64,000 nt of DNA. Origin: Sphaerochaeta sp. (GTDB lineage Bacteria > Spirochaetota > Spirochaetia > Sphaerochaetales > Sphaerochaetaceae). Under the pieces are notes generated by a model, which was not told the origin of the DNA, ran no database searches, and worked only from the letters and a program-made list of their open reading frames with translations. Within the stretch, counting starts at the first letter, position 1. Each line of letters begins with the position of its first letter. The position numbers were made by a program, and so were the translations under genes. The DNA is taken from assembly GCA_016342655.1 (NCBI GenBank), contig JAEINL010000001.1:1-64000 (forward strand), read 5' to 3'. Of this stretch, positions 26,687 to 35,565 are shown one piece after another.

Positions 26687-27780
26687 TGAACAAACCCTCT
26701 TTGACTGTATCATCTTCACCGCATCTCCATGCGAAAGAGCATACAGCATCTATCATGTGGAGTGTCTCGCTGGCCCTCGTACCCGCCACACTGTGGGGCA
26801 TCTATGCCTTTGGGCTGAGAAGCCTCCTTGTGCTTGGCGTCTCCATCGTAACGGCAATGCTTTGTGAGTACCTGCTGGGAAGGATGAGTAAGGAATCAAC
26901 CCTTTGGGATGGGTCTGCATTTCTCACCGGTTTGCTGGTGGGTATGAACATGAGCCCTACTGTGCCGCTCTACATCCCGTTTGTGGCGAGCGCTTTTGCG
27001 ATTTTTGTTGCCAAATGGGTGTTTGGAGGACTAGGAGCCAACTGGATTAATCCTGCCCTTGCAGGTAGGGTGTTCGTGTTCTTCTCATTCACCACACCGA
27101 TGAGCACCTACAAGCTGCCTAGGGCCCTCGCTGTTTTAGCCCCTGATTCCCTCAGCTCTGCAACCCCTCTTTCCTTTACCAAGACTGCCCTTTCGTCCGG
27201 TCAGCTCGGACTCGATTCCAATGCCTTGCTCGCACAGGGCGGGTATCCTTCCACTGGCATTGCCCAGAGCATCGCATCGGTCACCGGTTTCTCTCCCTAT
27301 TCGATCGACACGTTCCTAGGGAATGTCGGGGGATGCATTGGAGAGGTGAGCGCCTTATTGCTGTTGGTAGGTGGGATCTACCTGCTGATTCGAAAGATCA
27401 TAACCTGGCATGTCCCTCTTACCTACCTTGGTAGCGTGGGCCTTCTCAGCTGGATCTTTGGAGGACTGCCTTCGGGACTCGGCTTGTTCTCTGGATTGTT
27501 CTTTCCCGCAATCTTCTCCGGTGGCCTGATGCTCGGAGCCCTGTTTATGGCTACAGATTATGTGACCTCCCCGATAACCCATAAGGGGCAGATACTCTTC
27601 GGCCTCGGCTGTGGGTTCTTTACCTTTCTCTTCAGGTATTTTGGGAGCATGCCGGAAGCGGTCTCTGTATCCATCCTTCTGATGAATATAGTCACACCGA
27701 CCATTGACCGTTATATTGTCCCCCGAAAGTTTGGTGATACCCGCGAGTATCGAAAACAGCTGAAGGGGGCAAAGGTATGA
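26686..27780 (+). CDS. rnfD: Electron transport complex subunit RnfD
   Basis: A 364-residue membrane subunit with about nine hydrophobic segments. The covalent FMN site S-A-T-P-L is visible as SSATPL (157-162), with Thr160 the expected acceptor. The start at 26686 overlaps the rnfC stop (TAATG) and has GGGAG upstream; a longer frame to 26599 would overlap rnfC. It forms the flavin-carrying membrane core with RnfG, RnfE and RnfA. Confidence 0.94.
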   Translation: MNKPSLTVSSSPHLHAKEHTASIMWSVSLALVPATLWGIYAFGLRSLLVLGVSIVTAMLCEYLLGRMSKESTLWDGSAFLTGLLVGMNMSPTVPLYIPFVASAFAIFVAKWVFGGLGANWINPALAGRVFVFFSFTTPMSTYKLPRALAVLAPDSLSSATPLSFTKTALSSGQLGLDSNALLAQGGYPSTGIAQSIASVTGFSPYSIDTFLGNVGGCIGEVSALLLLVGGIYLLIRKIITWHVPLTYLGSVGLLSWIFGGLPSGLGLFSGLFFPAIFSGGLMLGALFMATDYVTSPITHKGQILFGLGCGFFTFLFRYFGSMPEAVSVSILLMNIVTPTIDRYIVPRKFGDTREYRKQLKGAKV

Positions 27781-28334
27781 GAAAGAACCTTACGTATGCA
27801 TTCATCCTTTTCTCCATCTGCGCTGTCTGTGCTTTTGCCCTTGGATGGACCAACTCCATCACATCACCGGTAATTGTCAGGCAGGAGCAGGAAAACACGA
27901 TGAGGGCTCTTGAAGCTGTCAGCAACGGATGGACCATCGGTGAGCAAGTTGACGCCAAGGGTGTACCCTATGTCATGTACAGTATTCCCCTTACCCAAGA
28001 GGGTGAGACCAGTGGATATATTGTCGGTCTCAAGGGTGCTGGATACGGAGGCGAGATGACCATGGTCGCTTCCTATACCACTGAAGGTGATATGCTCTTT
28101 GCCAAGATGCTGACCAATAGTGAGACTCCTGGCTTAGGCAAGAAAAGTGAAAAGGAAGGGTATATGGACAAGTTCAAGGGAACGGGTTCTGCCAAGGCGG
28201 TACCCACTTCCAAGAATATGCTCGGCTCTTCTGAGGCCGCATCAGTTAGCGGCTCTTCTGTTACGTTCATGGCCGTTGGTAAGGCAATCCAAGGTGGGAG
28301 TGCCTATGTGAAGACTCTGGGAGGACAAAAATGA
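27777..28334 (+). CDS. rnfG: Electron transport complex subunit RnfG (FMN-binding)
   Basis: A 185-residue subunit with one N-terminal membrane helix and an extracytoplasmic FMN-binding domain. SETPGLG (115-121) is intact. The covalent flavin motif, usually S/T-G-A-T, reads SGSSVT (158-163), so the acceptor position is Ser161 and the preceding Ala is Ser. This may weaken or change flavinylation. It overlaps rnfD by ATGA and rnfE by ATGA. No flavin transferase (apbE) gene is in the window. Confidence 0.92.
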   Translation: MRKNLTYAFILFSICAVCAFALGWTNSITSPVIVRQEQENTMRALEAVSNGWTIGEQVDAKGVPYVMYSIPLTQEGETSGYIVGLKGAGYGGEMTMVASYTTEGDMLFAKMLTNSETPGLGKKSEKEGYMDKFKGTGSAKAVPTSKNMLGSSEAASVSGSSVTFMAVGKAIQGGSAYVKTLGGQK

Positions 28335-28963
28335 AAAATACCCATATGAAGGAGTTGACCAAAGGCTTCTTTGAGCAAAACCCAGTGTTTGTCGTTGCTT
28401 TGGGACTTTGTCCGGTACTTGGTGTATCGAGTCAGGTATCCAATGCTCTTGGTATGACTGCAGGAGTCTTCTTTGTACTGCTGTTCAGCAACATCATCAT
28501 TTCGATGCTTAGGAATGTAATTCCAGGCAGTATTCACATACCAGCATATATTGTAGTGATTGCCTCCTTGGTTACTGTTACAGAAATGGTCATGCATGCA
28601 TTTGTCCCAGCTGTCTATAGCGCCTTGGGTGTCTATCTTCCCCTGATCGTAGTGAACTGCATCATCTTGGGAAGGGCAGAGGCTTTTGCCAGCAAGAATT
28701 CCACCTTCGACAGTGCCCTCGATGCCATCGGCATGAGCATTGGATTTGGGTTGGCAATTACCCTGATAGCCCTCATCCGTGAACTGTTTGGATCTGGAAC
28801 GATTACCTTGTTCCCAGCGGGTGATTTCAGTGGAGTCATCCGTATTCCCTGGTTTTATGACAATCCTGTGAGGGTGATGGCCCTTGCTCCAGGTGCACTT
28901 CTGGTCATGGGATTCCTGAAGGCATTCTTCGAGTGGAAGAGCTCACGAAAGAAGGGTAAGTAA
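28331..28963 (+). CDS. rnfE: Electron transport complex subunit RnfE
   Basis: A 210-residue integral membrane subunit with about six helices. It starts with the conserved GFFEQNPVFVVALGLCPVLG region and is a homologue of NqrD. The start overlaps the rnfG stop by 4 nt. The Cys in LGLCP is part of the intramembrane iron site known for this family. It pairs with RnfA, encoded 1 nt downstream. Confidence 0.95.
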   Translation: MKNTHMKELTKGFFEQNPVFVVALGLCPVLGVSSQVSNALGMTAGVFFVLLFSNIIISMLRNVIPGSIHIPAYIVVIASLVTVTEMVMHAFVPAVYSALGVYLPLIVVNCIILGRAEAFASKNSTFDSALDAIGMSIGFGLAITLIALIRELFGSGTITLFPAGDFSGVIRIPWFYDNPVRVMALAPGALLVMGFLKAFFEWKSSRKKGK

Positions 28964-28964
28964 G

Positions 28965-29558
28965 ATGACCTATATTGCAATACTCATAACATTCATTTTT
29001 ATCAATAACTTCATTCTCGTACAGTTTTTGGGATTGTGCCCCTTTATTGGCGTATCCAAGAACAGTGAGAATGCCATCGGCATGGGGGCTTCGGTAACCT
29101 TTGTCACCACCGTCGCTTCGGTTGTGACCTGGGCGATTTATTACTATCTCTTGGTTCCTTTCAATTTGCAGTACCTGCAGACGCTTTCCTTTATCCTGGT
29201 CATAGCTTCTCTGGTACAGCTTTTGGAGATGGTTATCCAGAAGATCAGTCCCCCCTTGTATAAGGCGCTGGGAATCTTTCTGCCCCTTATCACCACCAAC
29301 TGTGCAGTCTTGGGTATAGCCATCATAAACATTACCAATGGATATAATGTAATGGAGGCGTTTGTCGCAGGACTTGCAGCTGGTCTTGGTTTTACCTTGG
29401 CCATCGTGCTGATGAGTAATATCCGGGAGCGGCTGGATTTACAGCCTGTGCGCAAGTCCTACCAGGGCATGCCCATTGCCTTTGTCTCTGCCGGTCTGAT
29501 GGCTTTGGCCTTCATGGCATTCGACAAGGCACTCATTACGAATCTACATCTAGTATAA
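28965..29558 (+). CDS. rnfA: Electron transport complex subunit RnfA
   Basis: A 197-residue integral membrane subunit homologous to NqrE, with about six helices. The conserved NNFILVQFLGLCPFIG segment lies near residues 14-29. It is preceded by AAGG at good spacing, 1 nt after rnfE. RnfA and RnfE form the inverted-topology pair that carries the intramembrane iron-sulfur centre. Confidence 0.95.
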   Translation: MTYIAILITFIFINNFILVQFLGLCPFIGVSKNSENAIGMGASVTFVTTVASVVTWAIYYYLLVPFNLQYLQTLSFILVIASLVQLLEMVIQKISPPLYKALGIFLPLITTNCAVLGIAIINITNGYNVMEAFVAGLAAGLGFTLAIVLMSNIRERLDLQPVRKSYQGMPIAFVSAGLMALAFMAFDKALITNLHLV

Positions 29559-29568
29559 GGAGGAAGCC

Positions 29569-30369
29569 ATGAATATTTTGTTTGCTGTTTTGGTTATAGC
29601 CGTCTTAGGCGGTTTGTTCGGGTTTGGCCTCTCCTTTGCAGAAAAGAAGCTTGCGGTCAAGAAAGATCCCAGGGTCCTCGCACTCGAACCTATCATGCCT
29701 GGTGCCAACTGTGGTGTGTGTGGCTATGCAGGGTGTAATGCCTATGCAGCGGCTGTAGCTCTCGGCGAAGCTCCCATTGGCCTTTGTTCTCCCGGAGGCT
29801 CCTCCTTGAGTGCCAAGATGGCCCAGATCATGGGGCAGAAAATTGACAACACAGGTGATAAGCGTCGTCAGGTTGCACACGTCATGTGTAGGGGCAACAC
29901 GGAGTTTACCAACAAGGATTACGCCTATGAGGGGCTGATGGACTGCAATAGTGCAGCTCTTCTCTTTGGAGGGGACAACTCCTGTAAGGATGGGTGTCTC
30001 CATCTTGGCAGCTGTATTGCAGTCTGTCCGGTAGGGGCTATCTCCAAGGATGAGGAAGGCTACATCATCGTCGATGAAAAGACGTGTATCAGCTGTGGTA
30101 AATGTGTCCAGATATGCCCCAATGGTGTTATGCAGATGATGTATGAGGATAGTGAATATGTCATTGAATGCAACAACCATGAGCCAGGAGGGAAAATTCG
30201 CAAGTTGTGTACGGTAGCATGCATAGGCTGTATGATCTGTGAAAAGAAATTTCCAGAGTCAGGTTGTAAGGTCGACAGGTTCCTTTCGTCATTTGACCAG
30301 TCTGTGCCACACTCACAGATAGCAGAAGCCGCACAGGCATGCCCCACCAAGTGTATCATTAAGCGGTAG
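29569..30369 (+). CDS. rnfB: Electron transport complex subunit RnfB
   Basis: A 266-residue ferredoxin-accepting subunit with one N-terminal membrane anchor. It has the Fe-S domain Cys48, Cys51, Cys56 and Cys73 (CGVCGYAGC). Further clusters follow in CKDGCLHLGSCIAVCP, CISCGKCVQICP and a last Cys-rich part (TVACIGCMICEKKFP), so several [4Fe-4S] centres are expected. AAGGAGG precedes the ATG. It closes the rnf operon; the next gene follows after 2 nt. Confidence 0.95.
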   Translation: MNILFAVLVIAVLGGLFGFGLSFAEKKLAVKKDPRVLALEPIMPGANCGVCGYAGCNAYAAAVALGEAPIGLCSPGGSSLSAKMAQIMGQKIDNTGDKRRQVAHVMCRGNTEFTNKDYAYEGLMDCNSAALLFGGDNSCKDGCLHLGSCIAVCPVGAISKDEEGYIIVDEKTCISCGKCVQICPNGVMQMMYEDSEYVIECNNHEPGGKIRKLCTVACIGCMICEKKFPESGCKVDRFLSSFDQSVPHSQIAEAAQACPTKCIIKR

Positions 30370-30371
30370 CA

Positions 30372-32276
30372 ATGAAAAAAGTACTGATAGGTGCGTATAG
30401 TCAGATTCCAGCAGGCTCTCCTCCCGCCGTTTTAGAACGGGCGCTGGCCTCTGTCTTCAAACCCATGCTGACCTATCTGCATAACAACAACAGTGCTGTG
30501 TTGCAGCTGTATCTGAGCAGTTTTTTGATGGAGTGGTTGGAAAACAACCACCCCGAGGTGAACATGCTCATCTGTGACCTTGCACGGATGGGTAGGGTGG
30601 AGTTGCTTACAGGCTCATATAACCAGAGTGTGCTTTCCCTGCTCTCCCCTAAAGACAGGGCCAACCAGATTGAGCTCAACACTACTTTGATCAGGAAGAG
30701 GTATGCCCAGAGGAGCAAGACCCTCTGGTGCTATGCTCAGTACTTTAACCCCATCTACATCAATACGCTTTCACTGTGTTGTATCGATAGGGTCCTGATC
30801 TCTACCCATGACGCAATACGCAACGAGGAGTATCTTGAGGAACCTTTTCAGATGCATGAGTTGGGAAAAAGTGTACAGATTGTACCAACCAATAGTACTG
30901 TCGGTTCTCTTGTCAGGCAATTTTCCCTTTCAGAGATCAGTTTTTCCCAGCTTGTGAGCAAACTGAAGAATCTTCTGCACGGGTATTCGTCATCCTATTG
31001 TGCAGCGATGGTCAACGTTGACCAGCTCTGTCAGGGAGGCATAACAGGGGAGCAGACCGAAGAGCTGTTCAAAATGCTCTGCAGTTTTGAACCCTCATCC
31101 ATAGAGGAGATCAACAGCCCGAATGAACCGATAAGGAAAGGGTATCTTGAGGCCGGTTTGTACGGGCATGACTGCCAGATAGGGGACCTTTCCTGTTTCA
31201 ACGACCTGTTTGTCAAGGATGAGTCACTTACCTATCTGTACGGCAGGATCACCTCACTGTTGGATTCTGCACGCAACTACAAGAAAGACAAGGATGTTCG
31301 CAAGCGTCTTGAACTACTCCTGCAGAAAATATCACAGGGAGGCCCGTATGTCTGTGATGCAAATGCCTCGATGTTGCGCTCATCGGTGCGCAAGCTTGTA
31401 TGGCGGTACATCAATGAGGCTGACTCGGTCCTTTTCGCTATTCCAGACCATACCTATCCGGTAAGTACGGACTATGATCTTGACGACTTGGATGAGTATC
31501 TCACCATTGGCAAGAATATTAGCAGCGTTGTCGATGCCAAGGGAGGCTCGCTCAGTGAGCTTACCTATCTGCCTTCGTTGTTCAACTATGGGGACACCTT
31601 CGCCCCCCTTCCAGGGTTTGGTACAAGCCAGTGTATGCACCCCCCTGTTGCAGGGGCCAAGCAGAGGATCTTTACTGATGTGTTCTTCCCTACTCATATT
31701 CCTGTGTCTGAGTACGACAAGCGAGATGAAACAACCTGTCTGGATATGGGAAGGGCTGCCTATGACCTCTCAGTCCTCGACAGGAGGAACACCGAATATT
31801 TGGTCCAGGCTGTATGTGAGAAGAACTCCATACTGAGCAGTTCACTTTTCATTGAGAAACACTTCAAGTTTCGTCAGAATACTGTCCTGTTGGAGGTAAC
31901 GCTCACCAATAGGGGCGATGCCCAAGTCGATTGCATGTATGGGTGTGAAATGCCCTTGTCCATCAGTTCCAAGAAACAGACAACCTCCTTCTCAGTCATG
32001 GAAGACCACAAGCTCATCGCGTATGAAGAGGCAGAGGTGGTGGTTGGGAATGTGAAATCCTTCAAGATATTTGACGAACCAAACAACACGATGATAACCC
32101 TTGTTGCTGATACACGCTTTACCTTGCTCAAGGAAGACTATACTATTGATTACAAGACAACCTTGGCGGAGGAACAACTCTACCAACACACCCTATACCT
32201 GCTTGTCTGGCCGCTGTCTCTCTCCCCTGGTGAGGAACAGAGACATACACTAGGCCTCAGGCTTGAACGTAAATGA
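30372..32276 (+). CDS. GH57-like protein, catalytic residues apparently lost
   Basis: 634 residues resembling GH57 4-alpha-glucanotransferases over their length. ELLTGSYNQSVLSL (77-90) aligns with the family pattern ending G-F-Y-E-P-I-L, and SPKDRANQI continues it. A C-terminal DUF1926-like beta domain ends the protein. The N-terminal H-Q-P motif is missing, the nucleophile Glu is Gln85, and the H-D-D-G-E region reads NVDQLCQG. It is therefore probably not a glycosidase, perhaps a carbohydrate-binding or regulatory paralogue. It starts 2 nt after rnfB without a clear ribosome site, suggesting coupled translation. Confidence 0.62.
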   Translation: MKKVLIGAYSQIPAGSPPAVLERALASVFKPMLTYLHNNNSAVLQLYLSSFLMEWLENNHPEVNMLICDLARMGRVELLTGSYNQSVLSLLSPKDRANQIELNTTLIRKRYAQRSKTLWCYAQYFNPIYINTLSLCCIDRVLISTHDAIRNEEYLEEPFQMHELGKSVQIVPTNSTVGSLVRQFSLSEISFSQLVSKLKNLLHGYSSSYCAAMVNVDQLCQGGITGEQTEELFKMLCSFEPSSIEEINSPNEPIRKGYLEAGLYGHDCQIGDLSCFNDLFVKDESLTYLYGRITSLLDSARNYKKDKDVRKRLELLLQKISQGGPYVCDANASMLRSSVRKLVWRYINEADSVLFAIPDHTYPVSTDYDLDDLDEYLTIGKNISSVVDAKGGSLSELTYLPSLFNYGDTFAPLPGFGTSQCMHPPVAGAKQRIFTDVFFPTHIPVSEYDKRDETTCLDMGRAAYDLSVLDRRNTEYLVQAVCEKNSILSSSLFIEKHFKFRQNTVLLEVTLTNRGDAQVDCMYGCEMPLSISSKKQTTSFSVMEDHKLIAYEEAEVVVGNVKSFKIFDEPNNTMITLVADTRFTLLKEDYTIDYKTTLAEEQLYQHTLYLLVWPLSLSPGEEQRHTLGLRLERK

Positions 32277-32291
32277 GATTGAGGAGACACT

Positions 32292-33396
32292 ATGCATTTT
32301 CAGAATAAATCACAGTTTGAAGATATGAAAGAAGAAGCCTACACTGTATGGAGGCGGCTTTGACTCCTTCAATCTAAAGCAAAAAATAGATGATCTCGAA
32401 AAAAACACACTTGAACCAGGATTCTGGGAAGATAAAAAAGGCGCTGAGACACTGTTCAGTGAGCTCAATGGCCTCAAAGATTCCTACTTTCCTTGGAAAG
32501 AGCTGATCCAAAAGATGGATGACATGGAAGAGCTCATCACCATCTACTCTGATGAACCTGACAACGCCGAAGAACAGGAAGAGATTGACTCCCAAATACA
32601 TGAATTGGCTGTTGAGTATGGCAAACTCAAGCTCAAGACTCTCCTCGATGGGAAGTTCGACAAGAATGATTGTTTTTTAACCATTCATGCTGGGGCAGGT
32701 GGTACTGAGGCCAGTGACTGGGCCAACATGCTCATGCGCATGTATCTGCGCTACTGCGAACGAAACGGCTTCACTAGGCAGATACTCGATTTGCAGGAGG
32801 ATGAGGGTGGTATCAAGAGTGTCACTATCAAGGTTGGTGGCTCCTATTGCTTCGGATATCTGAAGGGGGAGGCAGGGGTTCACCGCCTGGTACGAATCAG
32901 TCCTTTTGACTCCCAAAAGAGAAGGCATACTTCCTTCAGCAGCGTCTATGCATCCCCTGTCATCGACGACACCATTGAAATTGACCTCAAGCCTGACGAC
33001 TACCGCCTGGATACCTACCGCGCTGGAGGGGCAGGGGGACAACACGTCAACAAGACTGACAGTGCAGTAAGGATAACACACTATGCGACAGGTATTGTCG
33101 TCCAGTGTCAGAATGAGCGTAGCCAAGGAATGAACAAGGAACTTGCCTTCAAGGTGCTCAAGAGCCGTCTCTATGAGTATTATATGCAAGAGAAGGAAAA
33201 AGAGCAGCAAAAGAATGCGATAGCAAAGAAAGACATCACCTGGGGAAGTCAGATTCGTTCCTATGTGTTCCAGCCTTACACTATGGTCAAGGACCATAGG
33301 ACAGGTGAGACCATAGGCAATATCCAGGCAGTCATGGACGGTGCTATCGATCCGTTCATCGAAAGCTATTTGCGGTGGTCTAAAGAGGAGGCATAG
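32292..33396 (+). CDS. prfB: Peptide chain release factor 2 (programmed +1 frameshift)
   Basis: RF2 recognises UGA and UAA stop codons. Frame 1 runs from the ATG at 32292 (GAGGAG upstream) for 23 codons to CTT TGA (32358-32363). The +1 frame then continues from GAC at 32362 to 33396, giving about 367 residues. The slip site CTT-TGA-C is preceded by GGAGG with a 3-nt spacer, the classical stimulator. RF2 marks are SPF in the codon-recognition loop and GGQ in GAGGQHVNKT. This is autoregulation, not a broken gene. A start inside the second frame (32515) would truncate the protein. Confidence 0.96.
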
Positions 33397-33398
33397 GA

Positions 33399-34676
33399 GT
33401 GCGGACCAGAGTATTCCTATTGGCTCTGGTAGGTGTGCTTTTGGTATGCCTGCCGCTGTTTGCCGTCGAAGAGAAGCCCTTTTCCCTTGGCATATTTTCG
33501 TTTCAGGACGACTCTTCTTCTTTACTTCAAGTGGTAGAGGATGCTGGTACTACCTATGCAAACCAATTCATTGTTCCCAGCGAGGCCTACAATAACTACC
33601 TCATTGAAAGACAGCGAAAGGAAATTGAACGCTCAATGCTGCAGGGCATCTCTTCGGCCTATGCCTCCAAATCAGCGAAGGATCTCGAAAAGGCAAGAGA
33701 AATGCCACCACAGATACGAGGTACCCTTTCTGACCGATTACCGGTCACCTACAGGCAGATTCCCTATCAAAAGGGGTTTGCAAAACTCTTGGCGAGCTAC
33801 CCTGATGCACGCTCTTGGTTTGCCTCACAAGAGAAGCTCGATGCTCTTGTACTGATCAATACGACAAAACTTGCCTCAAATGACCGGATCAGGCTCTACT
33901 GGTATGAAATCTTCTCTGATACCACCACCCTGATCTTTGACCGGGTGTTGGTGAATAGGACAACTCTTGATATGCAGGAGGAGATAGGGAGAGCCCTATT
34001 GGCTAAGACTGCAGGACCCAAGTATGGACTGCTCATCTTTGACAACTATACCTCTTCAATACGCATAGATATCAATTCTGAACCTCTTGTTCCCAAAGGG
34101 GGCCAAGAGCTGCTTCCCTTTGGAGACTATACCATTAGCCTTGGCGGAGAGCTGTACGTTCCGGCTCAGATAGAGATTAGCCTGCTTCCAAACACCATTG
34201 CCCATGTTTCTTCCACTCTAGAGCGTGCAGAGCTAGGTGACATACTCCTTTCTTCAACGTTGGGAAAGGTACAATGGTTTGTGGATGGGTCCTTTCGGGA
34301 TACTAGTGTGGATCTGAGTATCAGCTCTTCTATGGTACCGCTTGTTATTGTTGCTCAGAAGGAGGGGTTTGCAAGCAAAACCCTTCAGGTGTATAAGCCG
34401 GTTCAAGAGATCTCTGTCTCCTTGCAGCCCCAGTGGATGACCAGTTCTGCTCTTCTGCAAGAAGAGCAAAAGGGCTTCTATAAAAGTTTGCGAAATACTA
34501 TGCTGATTTTCGGACTCTATGTGGCCAGTGCCACACTTTCTCAAACGTTCGAGGAGGCAAACCCGTTGTGGCAGCCCCTGCAAGTTGCGACAAGTGGCTT
34601 TGCCCTTGTCTCTACGTTGCATACTATAATGAATCTTGCTTCCTATGCCGCTCTTGCGAGTTCTGGCGTACGATAG
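33399..34676 (+). CDS. Secreted envelope protein with PEGA-like domains
   Basis: 425 residues with an N-terminal signal peptide (hydrophobic to about residue 22, cleavage after LFA). A GTG start at 33399 follows GAGGAGG. The first half is not recognised. Residues about 205-345 look like two successive PEGA-like beta units (IRIDINSEPLVPKGG and VQWFVDGSFRDTSV). Two hydrophobic segments near the C-terminus may anchor it. It lies between prfB and ftsY in a same-strand run that leads to a lipoprotein exporter, which fits an envelope role; no function can be named. Confidence 0.6.
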   Translation: MRTRVFLLALVGVLLVCLPLFAVEEKPFSLGIFSFQDDSSSLLQVVEDAGTTYANQFIVPSEAYNNYLIERQRKEIERSMLQGISSAYASKSAKDLEKAREMPPQIRGTLSDRLPVTYRQIPYQKGFAKLLASYPDARSWFASQEKLDALVLINTTKLASNDRIRLYWYEIFSDTTTLIFDRVLVNRTTLDMQEEIGRALLAKTAGPKYGLLIFDNYTSSIRIDINSEPLVPKGGQELLPFGDYTISLGGELYVPAQIEISLLPNTIAHVSSTLERAELGDILLSSTLGKVQWFVDGSFRDTSVDLSISSSMVPLVIVAQKEGFASKTLQVYKPVQEISVSLQPQWMTSSALLQEEQKGFYKSLRNTMLIFGLYVASATLSQTFEEANPLWQPLQVATSGFALVSTLHTIMNLASYAALASSGVR

Positions 34677-34695
34677 CAACTCTTGGAGTTTTTGT

Positions 34696-35565
34696 ATGAA
34701 AAAGAAGTTTGGCGATAGGCTCAAGGCCTTGTTTGGAATAAAGGTCTTCAATGAGCAGTTCTTTGAGGATCTGGAGGACTTCCTTATTGAAGGGGACCTC
34801 GGCGCGAAGCTTGCCATGGAAATCTCAGACGAGATGAGAAAATTGGCAAAAAGTGAAAAACCTACAAATCAGGAAGACCTCCAGCTCATGGTGAAGAGGT
34901 TCCTCTCTTCTAGGGTGAGAGCCTATCTTCCAGAGTTGCCTAAGGATGAACTGACTGTATTCCTTATCCTAGGGGTCAATGGGGTTGGCAAGACAACCTC
35001 CATTGCAAAGATGGCCCAGATGTACAAGAACCAGGGCTATGAGGTGATGCTCGCTGCTGCAGACACGTTCCGTGCTGCTGCCATCGACCAGCTGGAGGTT
35101 CACGCACAACGGTTGGGATGCCGTTTGGTAAAACAGAAGAGTGGAAGTGATCCAGGCTCGGTTGTCTACGATGCGATAACCTCGGCAAAGGCGAGAGGGG
35201 AGAATCTCATCCTCGTTGATACTGCAGGCAGGATGCACAACAAGGAGAATCTGCTTCGTGAGCTCTCCAAGATTGACAAGATTGTGCAGGGAAGGGGAAT
35301 CGATGCTGAGCATTACATGAAGTTTCTTGTCATAGACAGCACCACCGGACAAAATGGGATAAGCCAGGCTGACCTGTTCAATCAGGCGGTCAAGCTCGAT
35401 GCCCTTATCCTCTCCAAATATGACTCCCTTGCAAAGGGAGGGGCTTTGGTACAGATAGGAGAGAAGTTTGATATCCCCATCGCCTTTGTCGGCACTGGGG
35501 AGACCTATGCCGACATGCATCCTTTCGACAAGGATGAGTTTCTCGATAGCCTGGTAGGATTATGA
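34696..35565 (+). CDS. ftsY: Signal recognition particle receptor FtsY
   Basis: A 289-residue SRP GTPase that docks ribosome-SRP complexes at the membrane. The N domain is followed by G1 GVNGVGKT (93-100), DTFRAAA (about 121-127), DTAGR (about 175) and SKYDSLAKGG, where TKLDG(T/S)AKGG is usual. The acidic A domain of E. coli FtsY is absent, so the protein is a minimal NG form. The ATG at 34696 follows GGAG; the longer frame overlaps the preceding gene. Its stop overlaps the next start (ATGA). Confidence 0.94.
   Translation: MKKKFGDRLKALFGIKVFNEQFFEDLEDFLIEGDLGAKLAMEISDEMRKLAKSEKPTNQEDLQLMVKRFLSSRVRAYLPELPKDELTVFLILGVNGVGKTTSIAKMAQMYKNQGYEVMLAAADTFRAAAIDQLEVHAQRLGCRLVKQKSGSDPGSVVYDAITSAKARGENLILVDTAGRMHNKENLLRELSKIDKIVQGRGIDAEHYMKFLVIDSTTGQNGISQADLFNQAVKLDALILSKYDSLAKGGALVQIGEKFDIPIAFVGTGETYADMHPFDKDEFLDSLVGL

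Noticed and set aside
32292-32363. prfB as a frameshifted pseudogene
   Set aside because: The frame change occurs exactly at the classical CTT-TGA-C site with its GGAGG stimulator, so it is programmed.
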